Source of the DNA: an uncultured Bacteroidales bacterium | GTDB taxonomy: Bacteria; Bacteroidota; Bacteroidia; Bacteroidales; Bacteroidaceae | Assembly: GCA_902779845.1 (NCBI GenBank) | Contig: CACZCZ010000021.1 | Location: forward strand, 1-41,305 | Direction: 5' to 3' | Length of the DNA: 41,305 nt | Shown: piece by piece, positions 1-8,437 of the stretch | Layout of the letters: the number at the start of each line of letters is the position of its first letter | How positions within the stretch are numbered: the first letter of the stretch is position 1 | Notes under the pieces: generated by a model | What the model was told of the DNA's origin: nothing | Databases searched by the model: none | What the model saw: the letters and a program-made list of their open reading frames with translations, nothing else | Position numbers and translations under genes: made by a program

Positions 1-256
1 CCGTGGGCACGTTCACCAGCGGCGTCTTGCCCTCGTAGGTGTAGCGCAGCACCTGCGCAATCGGGTAGCTGATGCTCACCTTCTTGGTCGAGAGCATCAG
101 CATCCCGTTGTTGAACCGCGTCTCCGGTTCATCAGTCAATTCATGTGTCACCTTCGTGCCGTTGGTGAACCACACCACCAGCCGCTGTGTCTCGTCGTCA
201 GCGCTTGCCACCATCGGCAGCACCAGCGCCATCATTATAAAAAGAATCTTTCTCAT
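1..256 (-). CDS. Secreted protein, N-terminal part only (cut by window edge)
   Basis: The frame opens at the ATG at 256-254 and runs off the left edge after 85 codons. It begins with a short signal peptide (MRKILFIMMALVLPMVASA, cleavage probably before DDE). The following segment contains VVWFTNGTKVTHEL and a predicted beta-rich stretch. Similar short openings (a 'use this text as property name' type motif followed by a strand) are common in small secreted Prevotella proteins, but I cannot name a family. A TATCTTTG element lies about 40 nt upstream on the same strand. Function is unknown. The rest of the gene lies outside the window. Confidence 0.6.
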   Translation of the reverse strand, partial: MRKILFIMMALVLPMVASADDETQRLVVWFTNGTKVTHELTDEPETRFNNGMLMLSTKKVSISYPIAQVLRYTYEGKTPLVNVPT

Positions 257-293
257 AGGGCTTTATTCGTTAGGTTTATTAATAATCTGCTTG

Positions 294-301
294 CAAAGAT
301 A
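294..301 (-). promoter_or_regulatory. Bacteroidetes -7 box for the leftmost gene
   Basis: On the minus strand this reads TATCTTTG, an exact TAnnTTTG match, 37 nt upstream of the ATG at 256. No clear TTTG was found at the expected -33 position, so the call rests on the -7 box and its position alone. Confidence 0.45.
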
Positions 302-397
302 GGCGTGTTTATCGTGTATAAGGAGTGCATAATTGCAAAAGATTGTCCCAAAATTGCAAAAAAAATACTCCTATAATGGTAAAACATGGACTAATGC

Positions 398-428
398 TTG
401 GCTTATATCTGTTTATTGCATATCTTTG
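398..428 (+). promoter_or_regulatory. Bacteroidetes promoter for the AraC-type regulator
   Basis: TTGG at 398-401 and TATCTTTG at 421-428 are separated by 19 nt, matching the TTTG/TAnnTTTG architecture. The ATG at 437 starts only 9 nt after the -7 box, so the transcript would have almost no leader. The promoter also argues against the more upstream TTG at 398 as translation start. Confidence 0.55.
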
Positions 429-436
429 CAGGTAAT

Positions 437-1603
437 ATGATATACTTATTGTTCACTTCTCTGCCACTAATGGTCTGTGTGGTGATGGTCATCCAATTGG
501 CCCTCACCTACCGGCAGCGTATGAACAAGACGATCGGCTGGCTCTTGCAATGGGCCATAGCCACACTGCTGCTATACTGCTGCCATTTCATCTATTTCAA
601 CCATTTCATCGGCATTTTGCCATTCAGTGACACTCTCTACGTGACGCTGAACTTGATGGTGTATCCCTTATTCCTATTATATATAAGTGAGATTACAGAC
701 CGTGTACCCCTGTCGCATCAGAAGAAATACCTCTGCTGGGTGTTCATTCCTCCGGTCATCATCGGGGTGGTTGTGGGTAGCCTTTATGTACTCATGGGTG
801 CAGGCGAAACACAATCATTCATCACCAACTACCTATACCATGCTCGTGGCTCGTTCCCCAGCGGGCTGTCGCTCGTTCAGGTGTTGGTGCACCTCGTTTG
901 TCACATCATCTTCGCCGCGCAAGTTGTCATTGTCATTGTAAAAGGATTCCGTCGCATCAGCCGATTCAACATTACCGTGCAACAGCTGTATGCCGATACG
1001 GAGCGCAGGGAAATCAAGGCCATCCCCACTATTCTCATCCTTTTCATCGTGACATCGCTGTTCTCCACCATCGCCAATGTCATCGGCAGACAGATGTTTG
1101 TTGACAGCACCATCTTAGCGCTGCCTTCAGTCGTATTCTCTGCACTCATCTTTGCCTTGTCGTGGGTCGGAATGCAGCAGAACTTTACCATGCGGGACAT
1201 TCCTGAAGAGCACGTGAAAGAGACCGTTGACAACGAGAAGATAGCTGCTGACCTCAGTAACACCAGCATCCTCATATATGAGAAGTTGGAGGCCATGATG
1301 GATGAACAGCAGATCTTTCTCCAGAACGACCTGCTGCTCAATGATGTTGCCCAGCTGTTAGCTACGAACCGCACCTATCTGCTTCAAGCGCTCAGTAGTT
1401 GTGCACACATGACCTTCAAGGAGTACATCAATCGTAAACGTATCTCCTACGCCGAACAGCTGATACAAAAGGACCCGTCCGTTCCCAAAACCGTGATTGC
1501 AATACGCTCAGGCTACAACAGCATGTCCTCCTTTTACCGCAATTTCAATCTCTACAAGTCAGCCGCCCCTTCCGACGGACTCCCCTCGCACGACCGTTCA
1601 TGA
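437..1603 (+). CDS. Membrane-anchored AraC/XylS-type transcriptional regulator
   Basis: The protein of 388 residues has about seven hydrophobic segments in its first 240 residues (for example IYLLFTSLPLMVCVVMVIQL and IFALSWVGM near the end of the sensor part). A C-terminal AraC-type DNA-binding domain follows: DVAQLLATNRTYLLQALSS is the first helix-turn-helix and the stretch IAIRSGYNSMSSFYRNF the second. This 7TM-plus-HTH_18 layout is common in Prevotella and is thought to sense a signal at the inner membrane. The last residues after FYRNFNLYK diverge from the usual family ending. An in-frame TTG at 398 would add 13 residues but overlaps the promoter, so the ATG at 437 is chosen. It converges on manC with 13 nt between stop codons. 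The target genes are unknown. Confidence 0.8.
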   Translation: MIYLLFTSLPLMVCVVMVIQLALTYRQRMNKTIGWLLQWAIATLLLYCCHFIYFNHFIGILPFSDTLYVTLNLMVYPLFLLYISEITDRVPLSHQKKYLCWVFIPPVIIGVVVGSLYVLMGAGETQSFITNYLYHARGSFPSGLSLVQVLVHLVCHIIFAAQVVIVIVKGFRRISRFNITVQQLYADTERREIKAIPTILILFIVTSLFSTIANVIGRQMFVDSTILALPSVVFSALIFALSWVGMQQNFTMRDIPEEHVKETVDNEKIAADLSNTSILIYEKLEAMMDEQQIFLQNDLLLNDVAQLLATNRTYLLQALSSCAHMTFKEYINRKRISYAEQLIQKDPSVPKTVIAIRSGYNSMSSFYRNFNLYKSAAPSDGLPSHDRS

Positions 1604-1616
1604 AATCGCGCAGAGG

Positions 1617-2708
1617 TCATTCATCCAGCTCATCGATGTGTGCGAGGGTTTGGAGGCGTCGCATGGCGGCGGCATCGTCCTTGGGGCAGATCATGAGGAC
1701 TCCGCCTTCTTCGGTCACGACGAAGTCCTTGAGGCCGCTGATGGCAGCGAGGTGGCCCGAGGGCAGGCGCACGATGTTGCCCTCGGCGTTGTCGAAGAGG
1801 GCTTCGCTGTGGACGGTGACGTTGCTGCGGCCGTCGGCCTTCACGTCGGTGGGAGGGTGCGGGGTGTTGACCTGCGGCGTGTTGAGGGCGTCGGTGGCGA
1901 TGCCTTGCCATGTGCCTAGGTCGGCCCACCCGAAGCGGCATTTCTGCACGTAGCTGTGGCCGGTGTGCTCCAGCACGGCGTGTTCCATCGCGAGGTTGGG
2001 GAGCACGGCGTAGGTGGCCAATGAGGGATAGACGTCCTGGTACTCCGGCACATGCTTGATGATGTTGTGCAGCATGTAGTGTGCACCGAAAACGAAGAGG
2101 CCGGTGTTCCACAGGAACTCGCCGCTGTCCATGAAGAGCTGTGCGAAGTCGGGACCGGGCTTCTCGGTGAAGGTCTTGACATGGTAGATGCGCTGTTCTG
2201 CATCAAGCGCACCGCCCATCTGCACGTAGCCGTAGCCTGTCTCGGGTCGGGTAGGGGACACGCCCATATTGACGACGCCGGGGTTCTGTGCCACGAAGCT
2301 GAGGGCGTGGAGGATGTCGTCGTCAAAGAGCTGGTCGCCGTAGATGACCTGGTCGGCGGGTGTCACGACGATGCAGGCCTCGGCATCGCGCTGTGTGATG
2401 AGGGTGGTGGCCCAAGTGATGGGTGCCAGGGTGCCTCGGCGCACGGGTTCGGAGAGGATTTGCTCGCGTGGCAGCTGTGGCAGCTGTGTTTGCAGCAGGG
2501 GTACATAGGACTCCAGCGTGCTCACGTAGATGTTTTCGGGGAGGATGAAGCGGGCAAAACGGTCGTACGTCTGCTGTATCAGTGTGCGCCCGGCGCCCTC
2601 GAAGTCCATGAACTGTTTGGGATGATTTTCACGGCTTGCTGGCCATAGACGTGAGCCTGAACCGCCAGCGAGTATCAGGCAAAAAGAATGTTCTGAAAGA
2701 GGTTTCAT
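1617..2708 (-). CDS. manC: Mannose-1-phosphate guanylyltransferase (GDP-mannose pyrophosphorylase)
   Basis: This enzyme makes GDP-mannose from mannose-1-phosphate and GTP in the cytosol, feeding GDP-mannose and GDP-fucose into capsule and glycoprotein synthesis. The nucleotidyltransferase signature LAGGSGSRLWPASRENHPKQ is at residues 13-32. The uridylyl/guanylyl motif FTEKPG and the sugar-binding WNTGLFVFG follow in the expected order. At 363 residues it matches the single-domain form without the C-terminal phosphomannose isomerase domain. It is transcribed alone from a promoter at 2746-2777 and converges with the AraC-type gene. Family assignment is secure; which glycan it serves is not visible here, although polysaccharide export genes lie far downstream. 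Confidence 0.93.
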   Translation of the reverse strand: MKPLSEHSFCLILAGGSGSRLWPASRENHPKQFMDFEGAGRTLIQQTYDRFARFILPENIYVSTLESYVPLLQTQLPQLPREQILSEPVRRGTLAPITWATTLITQRDAEACIVVTPADQVIYGDQLFDDDILHALSFVAQNPGVVNMGVSPTRPETGYGYVQMGGALDAEQRIYHVKTFTEKPGPDFAQLFMDSGEFLWNTGLFVFGAHYMLHNIIKHVPEYQDVYPSLATYAVLPNLAMEHAVLEHTGHSYVQKCRFGWADLGTWQGIATDALNTPQVNTPHPPTDVKADGRSNVTVHSEALFDNAEGNIVRLPSGHLAAISGLKDFVVTEEGGVLMICPKDDAAAMRRLQTLAHIDELDE

Positions 2709-2745
2709 GTAAGGTAGTTAGCTTTGTTTATTGTTTTTTGCTCTG

Positions 2746-2777
2746 CTAAGGTACGGCGTTTTTCAATATCTCCCAAA
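2746..2777 (-). promoter_or_regulatory. Probable manC promoter
   Basis: On the minus strand TTTG (2774-2777) is followed after 20 nt by TACCTTAG (2746-2753), a seven-of-eight match to TAnnTTTG. It lies 37 nt upstream of the manC ATG. Confidence 0.5.
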
Positions 2778-2839
2778 TTTATGGGGCATAATTGTACTTT
2801 TTTTAACGTTCTGGCTTATAATGTGCTAAAAAGCGTGCG

Positions 2840-2875
2840 TTTTTTCACGTCTTTCAATAAAAAGTACTACCTTTG
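2840..2875 (+). promoter_or_regulatory. Promoter of the GNAT-like gene
   Basis: TACCTTTG at 2868-2875 exactly matches TAnnTTTG. A T-run at 2840-2845 lies 22 nt upstream as a degenerate -33 element. The ATG follows at 2899, giving a leader of about 20 nt. Confidence 0.55.
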
Positions 2876-2898
2876 CCTCATTATTAGGCTTAAAGACT

Positions 2899-4053
2899 AT
2901 GATTTCTATTAAGAAAGTAGAAGGACGTAGGGATTTATACGCCTTCATCCGATTCAACTATCATCTCTACAAGGGCAACGCTTATGCCGTGCCGGATTTC
3001 CTGGAGGATATGCAGGACACGTTCAACCGCAGGAAGAATGCTGCCTTTGAGTTCTGCGAGGCCGACCTCTTCCTGGCGTACAAGGACAAGAAACTGGTGG
3101 GGCGCGTGGCCGCCATCATCAACCACAAGGCTAACAAGACGTGGCAGACGAAGAATGTGCGCTTCGGATGGATTGACTTCATCGACGACATTGAGGTGCT
3201 CAAGGCGCTGCTGGACACCGTGGAGCAGTGGGGCCGCGAGCGTGGTATGAAAAAGATTGTGGGTCCGCTGGGCTTCACCGATATGGACCCCGAAGGGATG
3301 CTCATCGACGGCTTCGACCAACTCTCTACCATGAGTACCATCTATAACTACCCGTACTATCCCCGCCTCATCGAGCAACTGGGCTTCGAGAAGGAGATTG
3401 ACTGGGTGGAGCGTAAGGTGATGGTCCCCACGGCCGACGAGCATCAGGCCGATATGCAGAAGTACTTCCGTGTGGCGGAGATGAGCATGAAGCGCTACAA
3501 CCTGCACATGCGCCACTTCAAGTCGGCCAAGGAAATCCTTGCCGAGGATGGCGGCAAGTACGTGCAGAAGTGCTTCAACATCATCAACAAGGCTTATGCC
3601 GGCCTCTACGGCTACTCGGAGATGAACGAGCGCCAAATCAATCAGTATGCCACCACCTACCTGCAGTTCCTGGACATGCGCCTGTTGGCCATCGTGGAGA
3701 ACGAGGAGAACGAACCCATCGCCATGGGCGTGGGCATGGGCTCACTGTCCTATGCGCTGCAGAAGGCTCACGGCAAGCTCTTCCCCTTCGGATGGTGGCA
3801 TCTGGCCAAGGCTATCTTCTTCAAGCCGGCACCCGTCATCGACCTGCTGCTGGTGGGTGTGTTGCCCGAGTACCAGAACAAGGGTGTCAACGCTCCCCTC
3901 TTCGCACAGATTATCAAGGTGGCGCAGAAGATGGGCTTCGTGTGGGCTGAGACACACCCGCAGCTGGAGGACAACGAGAAGAGCCAGGGACAGTGGGCAC
4001 ACCTCGACTGCAGCATCCACAAGAGAAGAAGGTGCTATCACAAGGACCTGTAA
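2899..4053 (+). CDS. GNAT-like N-acyltransferase, conserved in Bacteroidetes
   Basis: The protein has 384 residues. Its C-terminal half carries an acyl-CoA-binding GNAT pattern: the strand LLLVGVLPEYQNKGVNAPLF (about residues 314-333) resembles motif A with the R/Q-x-x-G-x-G/A loop, followed by a helix and the strand MGFVWAETHP. The N-terminal half contains a second GNAT-like strand set (LFLAYKDKKLVGRVAAI). The protein ends in RRRCYHKDL. Close relatives are widespread in Bacteroidales and usually labelled only N-acetyltransferase or hypothetical; no substrate is known to me. It has its own promoter, and a GTGAAAA array separates it from parE. A role in modification of an amino compound is inferred from the fold only. 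Confidence 0.7.
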   Translation: MISIKKVEGRRDLYAFIRFNYHLYKGNAYAVPDFLEDMQDTFNRRKNAAFEFCEADLFLAYKDKKLVGRVAAIINHKANKTWQTKNVRFGWIDFIDDIEVLKALLDTVEQWGRERGMKKIVGPLGFTDMDPEGMLIDGFDQLSTMSTIYNYPYYPRLIEQLGFEKEIDWVERKVMVPTADEHQADMQKYFRVAEMSMKRYNLHMRHFKSAKEILAEDGGKYVQKCFNIINKAYAGLYGYSEMNERQINQYATTYLQFLDMRLLAIVENEENEPIAMGVGMGSLSYALQKAHGKLFPFGWWHLAKAIFFKPAPVIDLLLVGVLPEYQNKGVNAPLFAQIIKVAQKMGFVWAETHPQLEDNEKSQGQWAHLDCSIHKRRRCYHKDL

Positions 4054-4066
4054 AGGCCTGGAGGTG

Positions 4067-4122
4067 GAAAGTGAAAAATGAAAGAGTGAAAAGTGAAAAG
4101 TGAAAAGTGAAAAGTGAAAAAT
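4067..4122 (+). repeat. GTGAAAA heptamer array before parE
   Basis: The spacer between the GNAT-like stop codon and parE is a run of GTGAAAA/GTGAAAAAT/GAGTGAAAAG units. It includes five consecutive close matches to the seven-base unit. It fills almost the whole gap, leaving about 13 nt before the GTG start of parE. The same word recurs at several other gene borders in the window. Confidence 0.85.
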
Positions 4123-4135
4123 AAATCGTACTGAA

Positions 4136-6094
4136 GTGGCAGAGGAGATAGAAGAAGTCGGCGCACTTGCGCCTGTCAATTACGACGAAGATAACATCAA
4201 GCACCTGACGGATGTGGAGCATATCCGCACGCGCCCCGGAATGTATATCGGTCGCCTCGACGACGGCTCACACCCCGAGGATGGCATCTATGTGCTGTTG
4301 AAGGAGACCATCGACAACTCCATCGACGAGTTCCGGATGAATGCCGGCAAGCGCATAGAGATTGATATCGATGAACATCTGCGTGTGAGTGTTCGCGACT
4401 ACGGCCGCGGCATCCCCCAGGGTAAGATCATCGAAGCTGTGAGCCAGCTGAACACCGGCGGCAAGTATGACTCCAAGGCCTTCAAGAAGTCCGTGGGCAT
4501 GAATGGTGTCGGCATCAAGGCTGTCAACTTTCTGAGTTCCCATTTCGAGGCACGCAGCTATCGCGACGGGCAGGTGCGCAGGGTGGTCTTCGAGCGTGGC
4601 ATCCTGCAAAGCGATGTCACGGAACCCTCGCAGGACGAGAACGGCACCTATATCTTCTTTGAGCCCGACGTGGAGCTGTTCAAGAACTACTCGTTCCACG
4701 ACGACATTGTGGAGACGATGCTCCGCAACTACACCTACCTGAACTCGGGCCTCGCCATCATGTACAACGGCCGCCGCATCTTCTCGCGCAACGGCTTGGA
4801 AGACTTGCTTAACGACCGCATGACCAAGGACAGCCTCTACCCGATCATCCACCTGAAGGGCGAGGACATCGAGGTGGCCTTCACCCATGCCAACCAGTAC
4901 GGCGAGGAATACTATTCCTTCGTCAACGGCCAGCACACCATCCAGGGCGGCACCCATCAGAGCGCCTTCAAGGAACATATCGCACGCACCATCAAGGAGT
5001 TCTTCGGCAAGTATGAGTACGGCGACATCCGCACGGGTATCGTCGGTGCCATCGCTATCAATGTGGAGGAACCCATCTTCGAGAGTCAGACCAAGATCAA
5101 GCTGGGCTCTACGCAGATGGCGCCCGACGGCGTGAGCATCAACAAATACATCGGCGACTTCATCAAGCAGGAGGTCGATAACTACCTGCACATCCACACC
5201 GACGTGGCTGAGGTCATCGAGAACAAGATCAAGGAAAGCGAGCGCGAGCGCAAGGCGATGGCCGGCATCACCAAGCTGGCCCGGGAGCGTGCCAAGAAGG
5301 CCAACCTGCACAACCGCAAGCTGCGCGACTGCAAGATACATTACAACGACGTGAAGAACGACCGCAAGGAGGACTCCAGCATCTTCATCACCGAGGGTGA
5401 CAGCGCCAGCGGCAGCATCACCAAGAGCCGCGACGTGCTCACACAGGCCGTGTTCAGTCTGCGCGGTAAGCCGCTGAACTGCTACGGTCTGACGAAGAAA
5501 ATCGTCTATGAGAACGAGGAGTTCAACCTTCTGCAAGCCGCCCTCAACATCGAAGAAGGCCTCGACGGGCTGCGCTACAATAAAGTCATCGTAGCTACCG
5601 ATGCTGATGTCGATGGGATGCACATCCGTCTGCTCATGATCACCTTCTTCCTGCAGTTCTTCCCGGAACTCATCAAGAAAGGCCATGTCTATATCCTGCA
5701 GACGCCCCTCTTCCGCGTGCGCCAGCGCCGCAAACGCATCGGCAAGGAGCGCCTGAAGGCCCTTGGCGAGGAGGATACGAAGGGCGACTTCATCACGCGC
5801 TATTGCTACAGCGAGGAGGAGCGCCAGCAGAACATAGAGCTCTTAGGGCCGGAACCAGAAATCACCCGCTTCAAAGGTCTCGGTGAAATCAGCCCTGATG
5901 AGTTCCGTGGCTTCATCGGCGAGAACATCCGTCTGGAACAGGTCAGTCTCCACAAGAGCGATCAGGTGGCAGAACTTCTGGAATACTACATGGGCAAGAA
6001 CACCATGGAACGCCAGAACTTCATCATTGACAACCTTGTCATCGAAGAGGATAGGGCCGAGGAAGAAGAGGAAGAACATGAATATAGGGAATAG
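4136..6094 (+). CDS. parE: DNA topoisomerase IV subunit B (GyrB/ParE family ATPase)
   Basis: This is the ATPase subunit of a type IIA topoisomerase that decatenates daughter chromosomes. GHKL ATPase motifs are present: DNSIDEF near residue 61, GRGIP near 93, and [11 protein letters not shown] near 122. The TOPRIM domain has EGDSASGS near residue 420 and [10 protein letters not shown] near 487. The 652-residue length and the sequence after TOPRIM ([13 protein letters not shown]) fit ParE-type proteins better than GyrB. The start is GTG at 4136, immediately after a heptamer array; no better ATG exists. The order parE, coaD, S41 protease agrees with my memory of other Bacteroidales genomes. The acidic Glu-rich C terminus ends right at a palindromic repeat. 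Confidence 0.92.
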   Translation: MAEEIEEVGALAPVNYDEDNIKHLTDVEHIRTRPGMYIGRLDDGSHPEDGIYVLLKETIDNSIDEFRMNAGKRIEIDIDEHLRVSVRDYGRGIPQGKIIEAVSQLNTGGKYDSKAFKKSVGMNGVGIKAVNFLSSHFEARSYRDGQVRRVVFERGILQSDVTEPSQDENGTYIFFEPDVELFKNYSFHDDIVETMLRNYTYLNSGLAIMYNGRRIFSRNGLEDLLNDRMTKDSLYPIIHLKGEDIEVAFTHANQYGEEYYSFVNGQHTIQGGTHQSAFKEHIARTIKEFFGKYEYGDIRTGIVGAIAINVEEPIFESQTKIKLGSTQMAPDGVSINKYIGDFIKQEVDNYLHIHTDVAEVIENKIKESERERKAMAGITKLARERAKKANLHNRKLRDCKIHYNDVKNDRKEDSSIFITEGDSASGSITKSRDVLTQAVFSLRGKPLNCYGLTKKIVYENEEFNLLQAALNIEEGLDGLRYNKVIVATDADVDGMHIRLLMITFFLQFFPELIKKGHVYILQTPLFRVRQRRKRIGKERLKALGEEDTKGDFITRYCYSEEERQQNIELLGPEPEITRFKGLGEISPDEFRGFIGENIRLEQVSLHKSDQVAELLEYYMGKNTMERQNFIIDNLVIEEDRAEEEEEEHEYRE

Positions 6095-6274
6095 AAGACC
6101 CACCCCCCGACCCCTCCCGTTAGGGAGGGGGGCGCCTGCGGAGTGATAGTGAAAATAATGAATGACGAATTGTCGAAATAACGAAATAACGGAATAACGG
6201 AATGTCGAATCATCCTTCAACTACGTCGCGCCAGTCCCTCCCCTCCCTAACGGGAGGGGCCGGGGGTGGGTCTT
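6095..6274. repeat. Inverted pair of GC-rich palindromic elements between parE and coaD
   Basis: The left copy (6095-6130) and right copy (6240-6274) are reverse complements apart from one substitution and one missing G. Each consists of a palindromic core (CTCCCTAACGGGAG) plus a G-rich tail ending GGGTGGGTCTT, with tails facing outward. The 109-nt interior holds an octamer-like run (CGAAATAA, CGGAATAA) and the coaD start codon at 6202. It has the same geometry as the pair around the DUF559 gene at 19536-20024 but carries no gene, so it may be a deleted or non-autonomous form. The right copy is translated as part of CoaD. Confidence 0.85.
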
Positions 6275-6747
6275 GTGAGAGAGTCTTGCTCTTCCCCGGC
6301 TCCTTCAACCCGTTCACCCGCGGGCACGCCAATCTCGTTGAGCGTGCTCTGCAGCTCTTCGATGAAGTGGTGATTGCCGTTGGCATCAACGAGGAGAAAG
6401 CCGACAGCCATTCCGTGGAGGCGCGTGTGGCGAGCATTCAGAATATATATAAGGATAACGTGCGCGTGCGCGTAGAGAGCTACACAGGCCTGACGGCAGA
6501 TTTCGCCTGTTCCATCGGAGCCCAGGCCATCCTGCGCGGCGTGCGAACGATGAAGGATTTCGAGTATGAGATGCAGATGGCTGACGTCAACCGCCAGCTC
6601 ACAGGCATCGACACGGTGTGCCTCTTTGCTGAACCGACACTCGCTGCCATCTCCAGTTCCCTCGTCCGCGAACTCGCCCACTTCGGCAAGGATGTCAGTG
6701 AGTTCTTACCTATTAGAGATAATAAATTATTTAGAGATAATAAATGA
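6202..6747 (+). CDS. coaD: Phosphopantetheine adenylyltransferase with repeat-encoded N terminus
   Basis: CoaD transfers AMP from ATP to 4'-phosphopantetheine, the penultimate step of coenzyme A synthesis. The core starts at FPGSFNPFTRGH (nucleotidyltransferase T/HxGH motif), and the ISSSLVREL signature near the C terminus is intact. The family normally begins two to four residues before FPGSF. Here no ATG or GTG exists there, and the first usable start is the ATG at 6202, which adds about 27 residues encoded by the palindromic element (LPSLTGGAGGGS). A TTG four codons upstream of PGSF would remove part of the motif region and is less likely. The C-terminal tail RDNKLFRDNK is likewise encoded by the AAATGATAAATAAT array. 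The core is complete, so activity is expected. Confidence 0.88.
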   Translation: MSNHPSTTSRQSLPSLTGGAGGGSCERVLLFPGSFNPFTRGHANLVERALQLFDEVVIAVGINEEKADSHSVEARVASIQNIYKDNVRVRVESYTGLTADFACSIGAQAILRGVRTMKDFEYEMQMADVNRQLTGIDTVCLFAEPTLAAISSSLVRELAHFGKDVSEFLPIRDNKLFRDNK

Positions 6748-6901
6748 TAAATAATAAATGATAAATAATAAATGATAAATATTAATTCCCATAAGTCCTA
6801 TATGCCTAATATACCTAACATGCCCAATAAGCTCAATAAGGCCCATAAGCCCTATTGGCTTAAATTATCATTTATTATTTATCATTTATTATTTATCATT
6901 T
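6742..6901. repeat. 36-bp perfect inverted repeat made of a 14-nt unit
   Basis: Arms 6742-6777 and 6866-6901 are exact reverse complements, separated by 88 nt. Each arm is about 2.6 copies of the 14-nt unit AAATGATAAATAAT (two heptamers). The left arm overlaps the end of coaD and holds the ATG at 6772. The right arm encodes the hydrophobic core of the S41 protease signal peptide. In RNA the arms could form a long A/U stem across the start region. Confidence 0.9.
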
Positions 6902-8436
6902 CAATGCCCGCATGGGCGCAGGAATCCGACCCACGTGAGTTGGCGATGCGCAAGCTCATCCAGTCCACGGTGATGATCAACCAACTGTATGTCGATACCG
7001 TGAACATCGACCGCCAGGTGGAGGATGCCATCACGGGGATGCTTTCGAAGCTCGACCCACACTCCACCTACACCAATGCCAAGGACACCAAGCAGTTGAC
7101 CGAGCCGCTGCAAGGAAACTTCGAAGGTATCGGTGTGCAGTTCAACATGCTGGAGGACACGCTGGTGGTCATTCAGCCCGTGGCGAAAGGCCCGTCGGAG
7201 AAGGTGGGCATTCTTGCCGGCGACCGCATCATCAGCGTCAATGACACCGCCATCGCTGGCGTGAAGATGAGCCGTGAGAAAATTATGGCACGTCTGCGTG
7301 GTCCTCGTGACACGAAAGTCAAGTTGGGTGTGGTACGCCGTGGCATCAGCGACGTCCTCACCTTCATCGTCACGCGCGACGTGATCCCCGTCACCTCCTT
7401 GGATGCCGCCTACATGGCAGCCCCCGGCATCGGTCTCATCCGCTTCAGCAACTTCTCGGCTACGACGCATGATGAGGTCGTCAAGGCGCTCAAGGATCTT
7501 CGCAAGCAGGGGATGCAGTCGCTCATCATCGACCTGCAGGGCAACGGTGGCGGCTATCTGGGCGCTGCCGCAGAGATTGCCAGCGAGTTCTTGCAGAGGG
7601 ATGATCTTATCGTCTATACACGCGGCCGCGGCAATGTCAGCTTGGGCGACTACCGCGCTCGTGGTGGCGGCCTCTTCACCGAAGGACGCCTGGTGGTGCT
7701 CGTGGACGAGTACTCCGCCTCGGCCTCGGAGATTCTCTCCGGTGCCATTCAGGACCATGACCGCGGCACCATCATCGGCCGTCGCACCTTCGGCAAGGGC
7801 CTCGTGCAGCGTCCTATTGAGCTAAACGACGGCAGCATGATCCGCCTGACCATCGCTCGCTACTATACGCCCTCCGGCCGCTGCATCCAGCGTCCCTACG
7901 AGAAGGGTGATGCCAAGACCTATGCCCGCGATGTCATCGACCGCTACAACCGTGGTGAGCTCACCAACGCCGACAGCATCCACTTCCCCGACTCCCTGCG
8001 CTACAAGACCTTGAAGGAAGGGCGTACTGTCTATGGCGGTGGCGGCATTATGCCAGACATCTTTGTGCCTTTGGACACCACGCGCTACGCGCGTCTCTAT
8101 CGTGAACTCAGCGCCCGCAGCTACATCAACAACGCCAACCTGCGCTATATGGACAAGAACCGCAAGGCGCTGAAGAAGGAGTACCCCGACTTCGAAACCT
8201 TCCGTGCGAAGTTCCAGGTTCCGCAGAAGGTAATCGACGAGGTGCTGGCTGAGGCTGCCAAGAAGGACAGCCTGAAGGCCCGCGACGATGCGGAACTTGA
8301 AAAGACGATGGAGAATATGCGCCTCATCCTGAAGGGGCTGGTGGCGCGCGATCTGTGGGACTTCAGCGAGTACTTCCAGATCATCTATGCCGACGACCCC
8401 GTGGTGCTGAAGGCGCTGGAAGTGCTGCAGCAGTAG
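6772..8436 (+). CDS. S41-family C-terminal processing peptidase (Ctp/Tsp type)
   Basis: This periplasmic serine protease cleaves proteins near their C termini. A PDZ domain spans about residues 120-210 (GIGVQFNMLEDTLVV, then GILAGDRIISVND). The catalytic domain has the Ser motif SASASEILSGA and the Lys motif GRRTFGKGLVQ, the Ser-Lys dyad. Two start regions are possible: the ATG at 6772 or later Met codons at 6802 or 6820. All give an n-region with lysines, the hydrophobic stretch LSFIIYHLLFIIS and the cleavage site AWA|QES. That hydrophobic stretch is encoded entirely by a repeat arm. The gene follows coaD by 24 nt and converges with rnr, the stop codons being one base apart. The 554-residue length is normal for the family. 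Confidence 0.9.
   Translation: MININSHKSYMPNIPNMPNKLNKAHKPYWLKLSFIIYHLLFIISMPAWAQESDPRELAMRKLIQSTVMINQLYVDTVNIDRQVEDAITGMLSKLDPHSTYTNAKDTKQLTEPLQGNFEGIGVQFNMLEDTLVVIQPVAKGPSEKVGILAGDRIISVNDTAIAGVKMSREKIMARLRGPRDTKVKLGVVRRGISDVLTFIVTRDVIPVTSLDAAYMAAPGIGLIRFSNFSATTHDEVVKALKDLRKQGMQSLIIDLQGNGGGYLGAAAEIASEFLQRDDLIVYTRGRGNVSLGDYRARGGGLFTEGRLVVLVDEYSASASEILSGAIQDHDRGTIIGRRTFGKGLVQRPIELNDGSMIRLTIARYYTPSGRCIQRPYEKGDAKTYARDVIDRYNRGELTNADSIHFPDSLRYKTLKEGRTVYGGGGIMPDIFVPLDTTRYARLYRELSARSYINNANLRYMDKNRKALKKEYPDFETFRAKFQVPQKVIDEVLAEAAKKDSLKARDDAELEKTMENMRLILKGLVARDLWDFSEYFQIIYADDPVVLKALEVLQQ
6786..6855 (+). repeat. Nonamer array (CCCAATAAG / CCCATAAGG type)
   Basis: Between the arms of the 36-bp inverted repeat lies a run of nine-base words such as CCTAATATA, CCTAACATG, CCCAATAAG, CTCAATAAG and GCCCATAAG. 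Translated, it gives a three-residue rhythm (MPN IPN MPN KLN KAH). The 18-mer AATAAGGCCCATAAGCCC at 6835-6852 recurs inside the epimerase gene at 11220-11237. Confidence 0.8.
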
Positions 8437-8437
8437 T

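Noticed and set aside
398-436. TTG at 398 as start of the AraC-type regulator
   Set aside because: It coincides with the -33 element, and the -7 box lies between it and the ATG at 437.
1600-1616. Terminator between the AraC-type gene and manC
   Set aside because: The 13-nt gap holds no stem-loop that I can support.
4067-4122. Heptamer arrays as CRISPR
   Set aside because: Units are seven bases in direct tandem without unique spacers, and no cas gene is present.
4268-5686. Long minus-strand open frame opposite parE
   Set aside because: It shadows the conserved ParE frame and lacks motifs, a signal peptide or a promoter.
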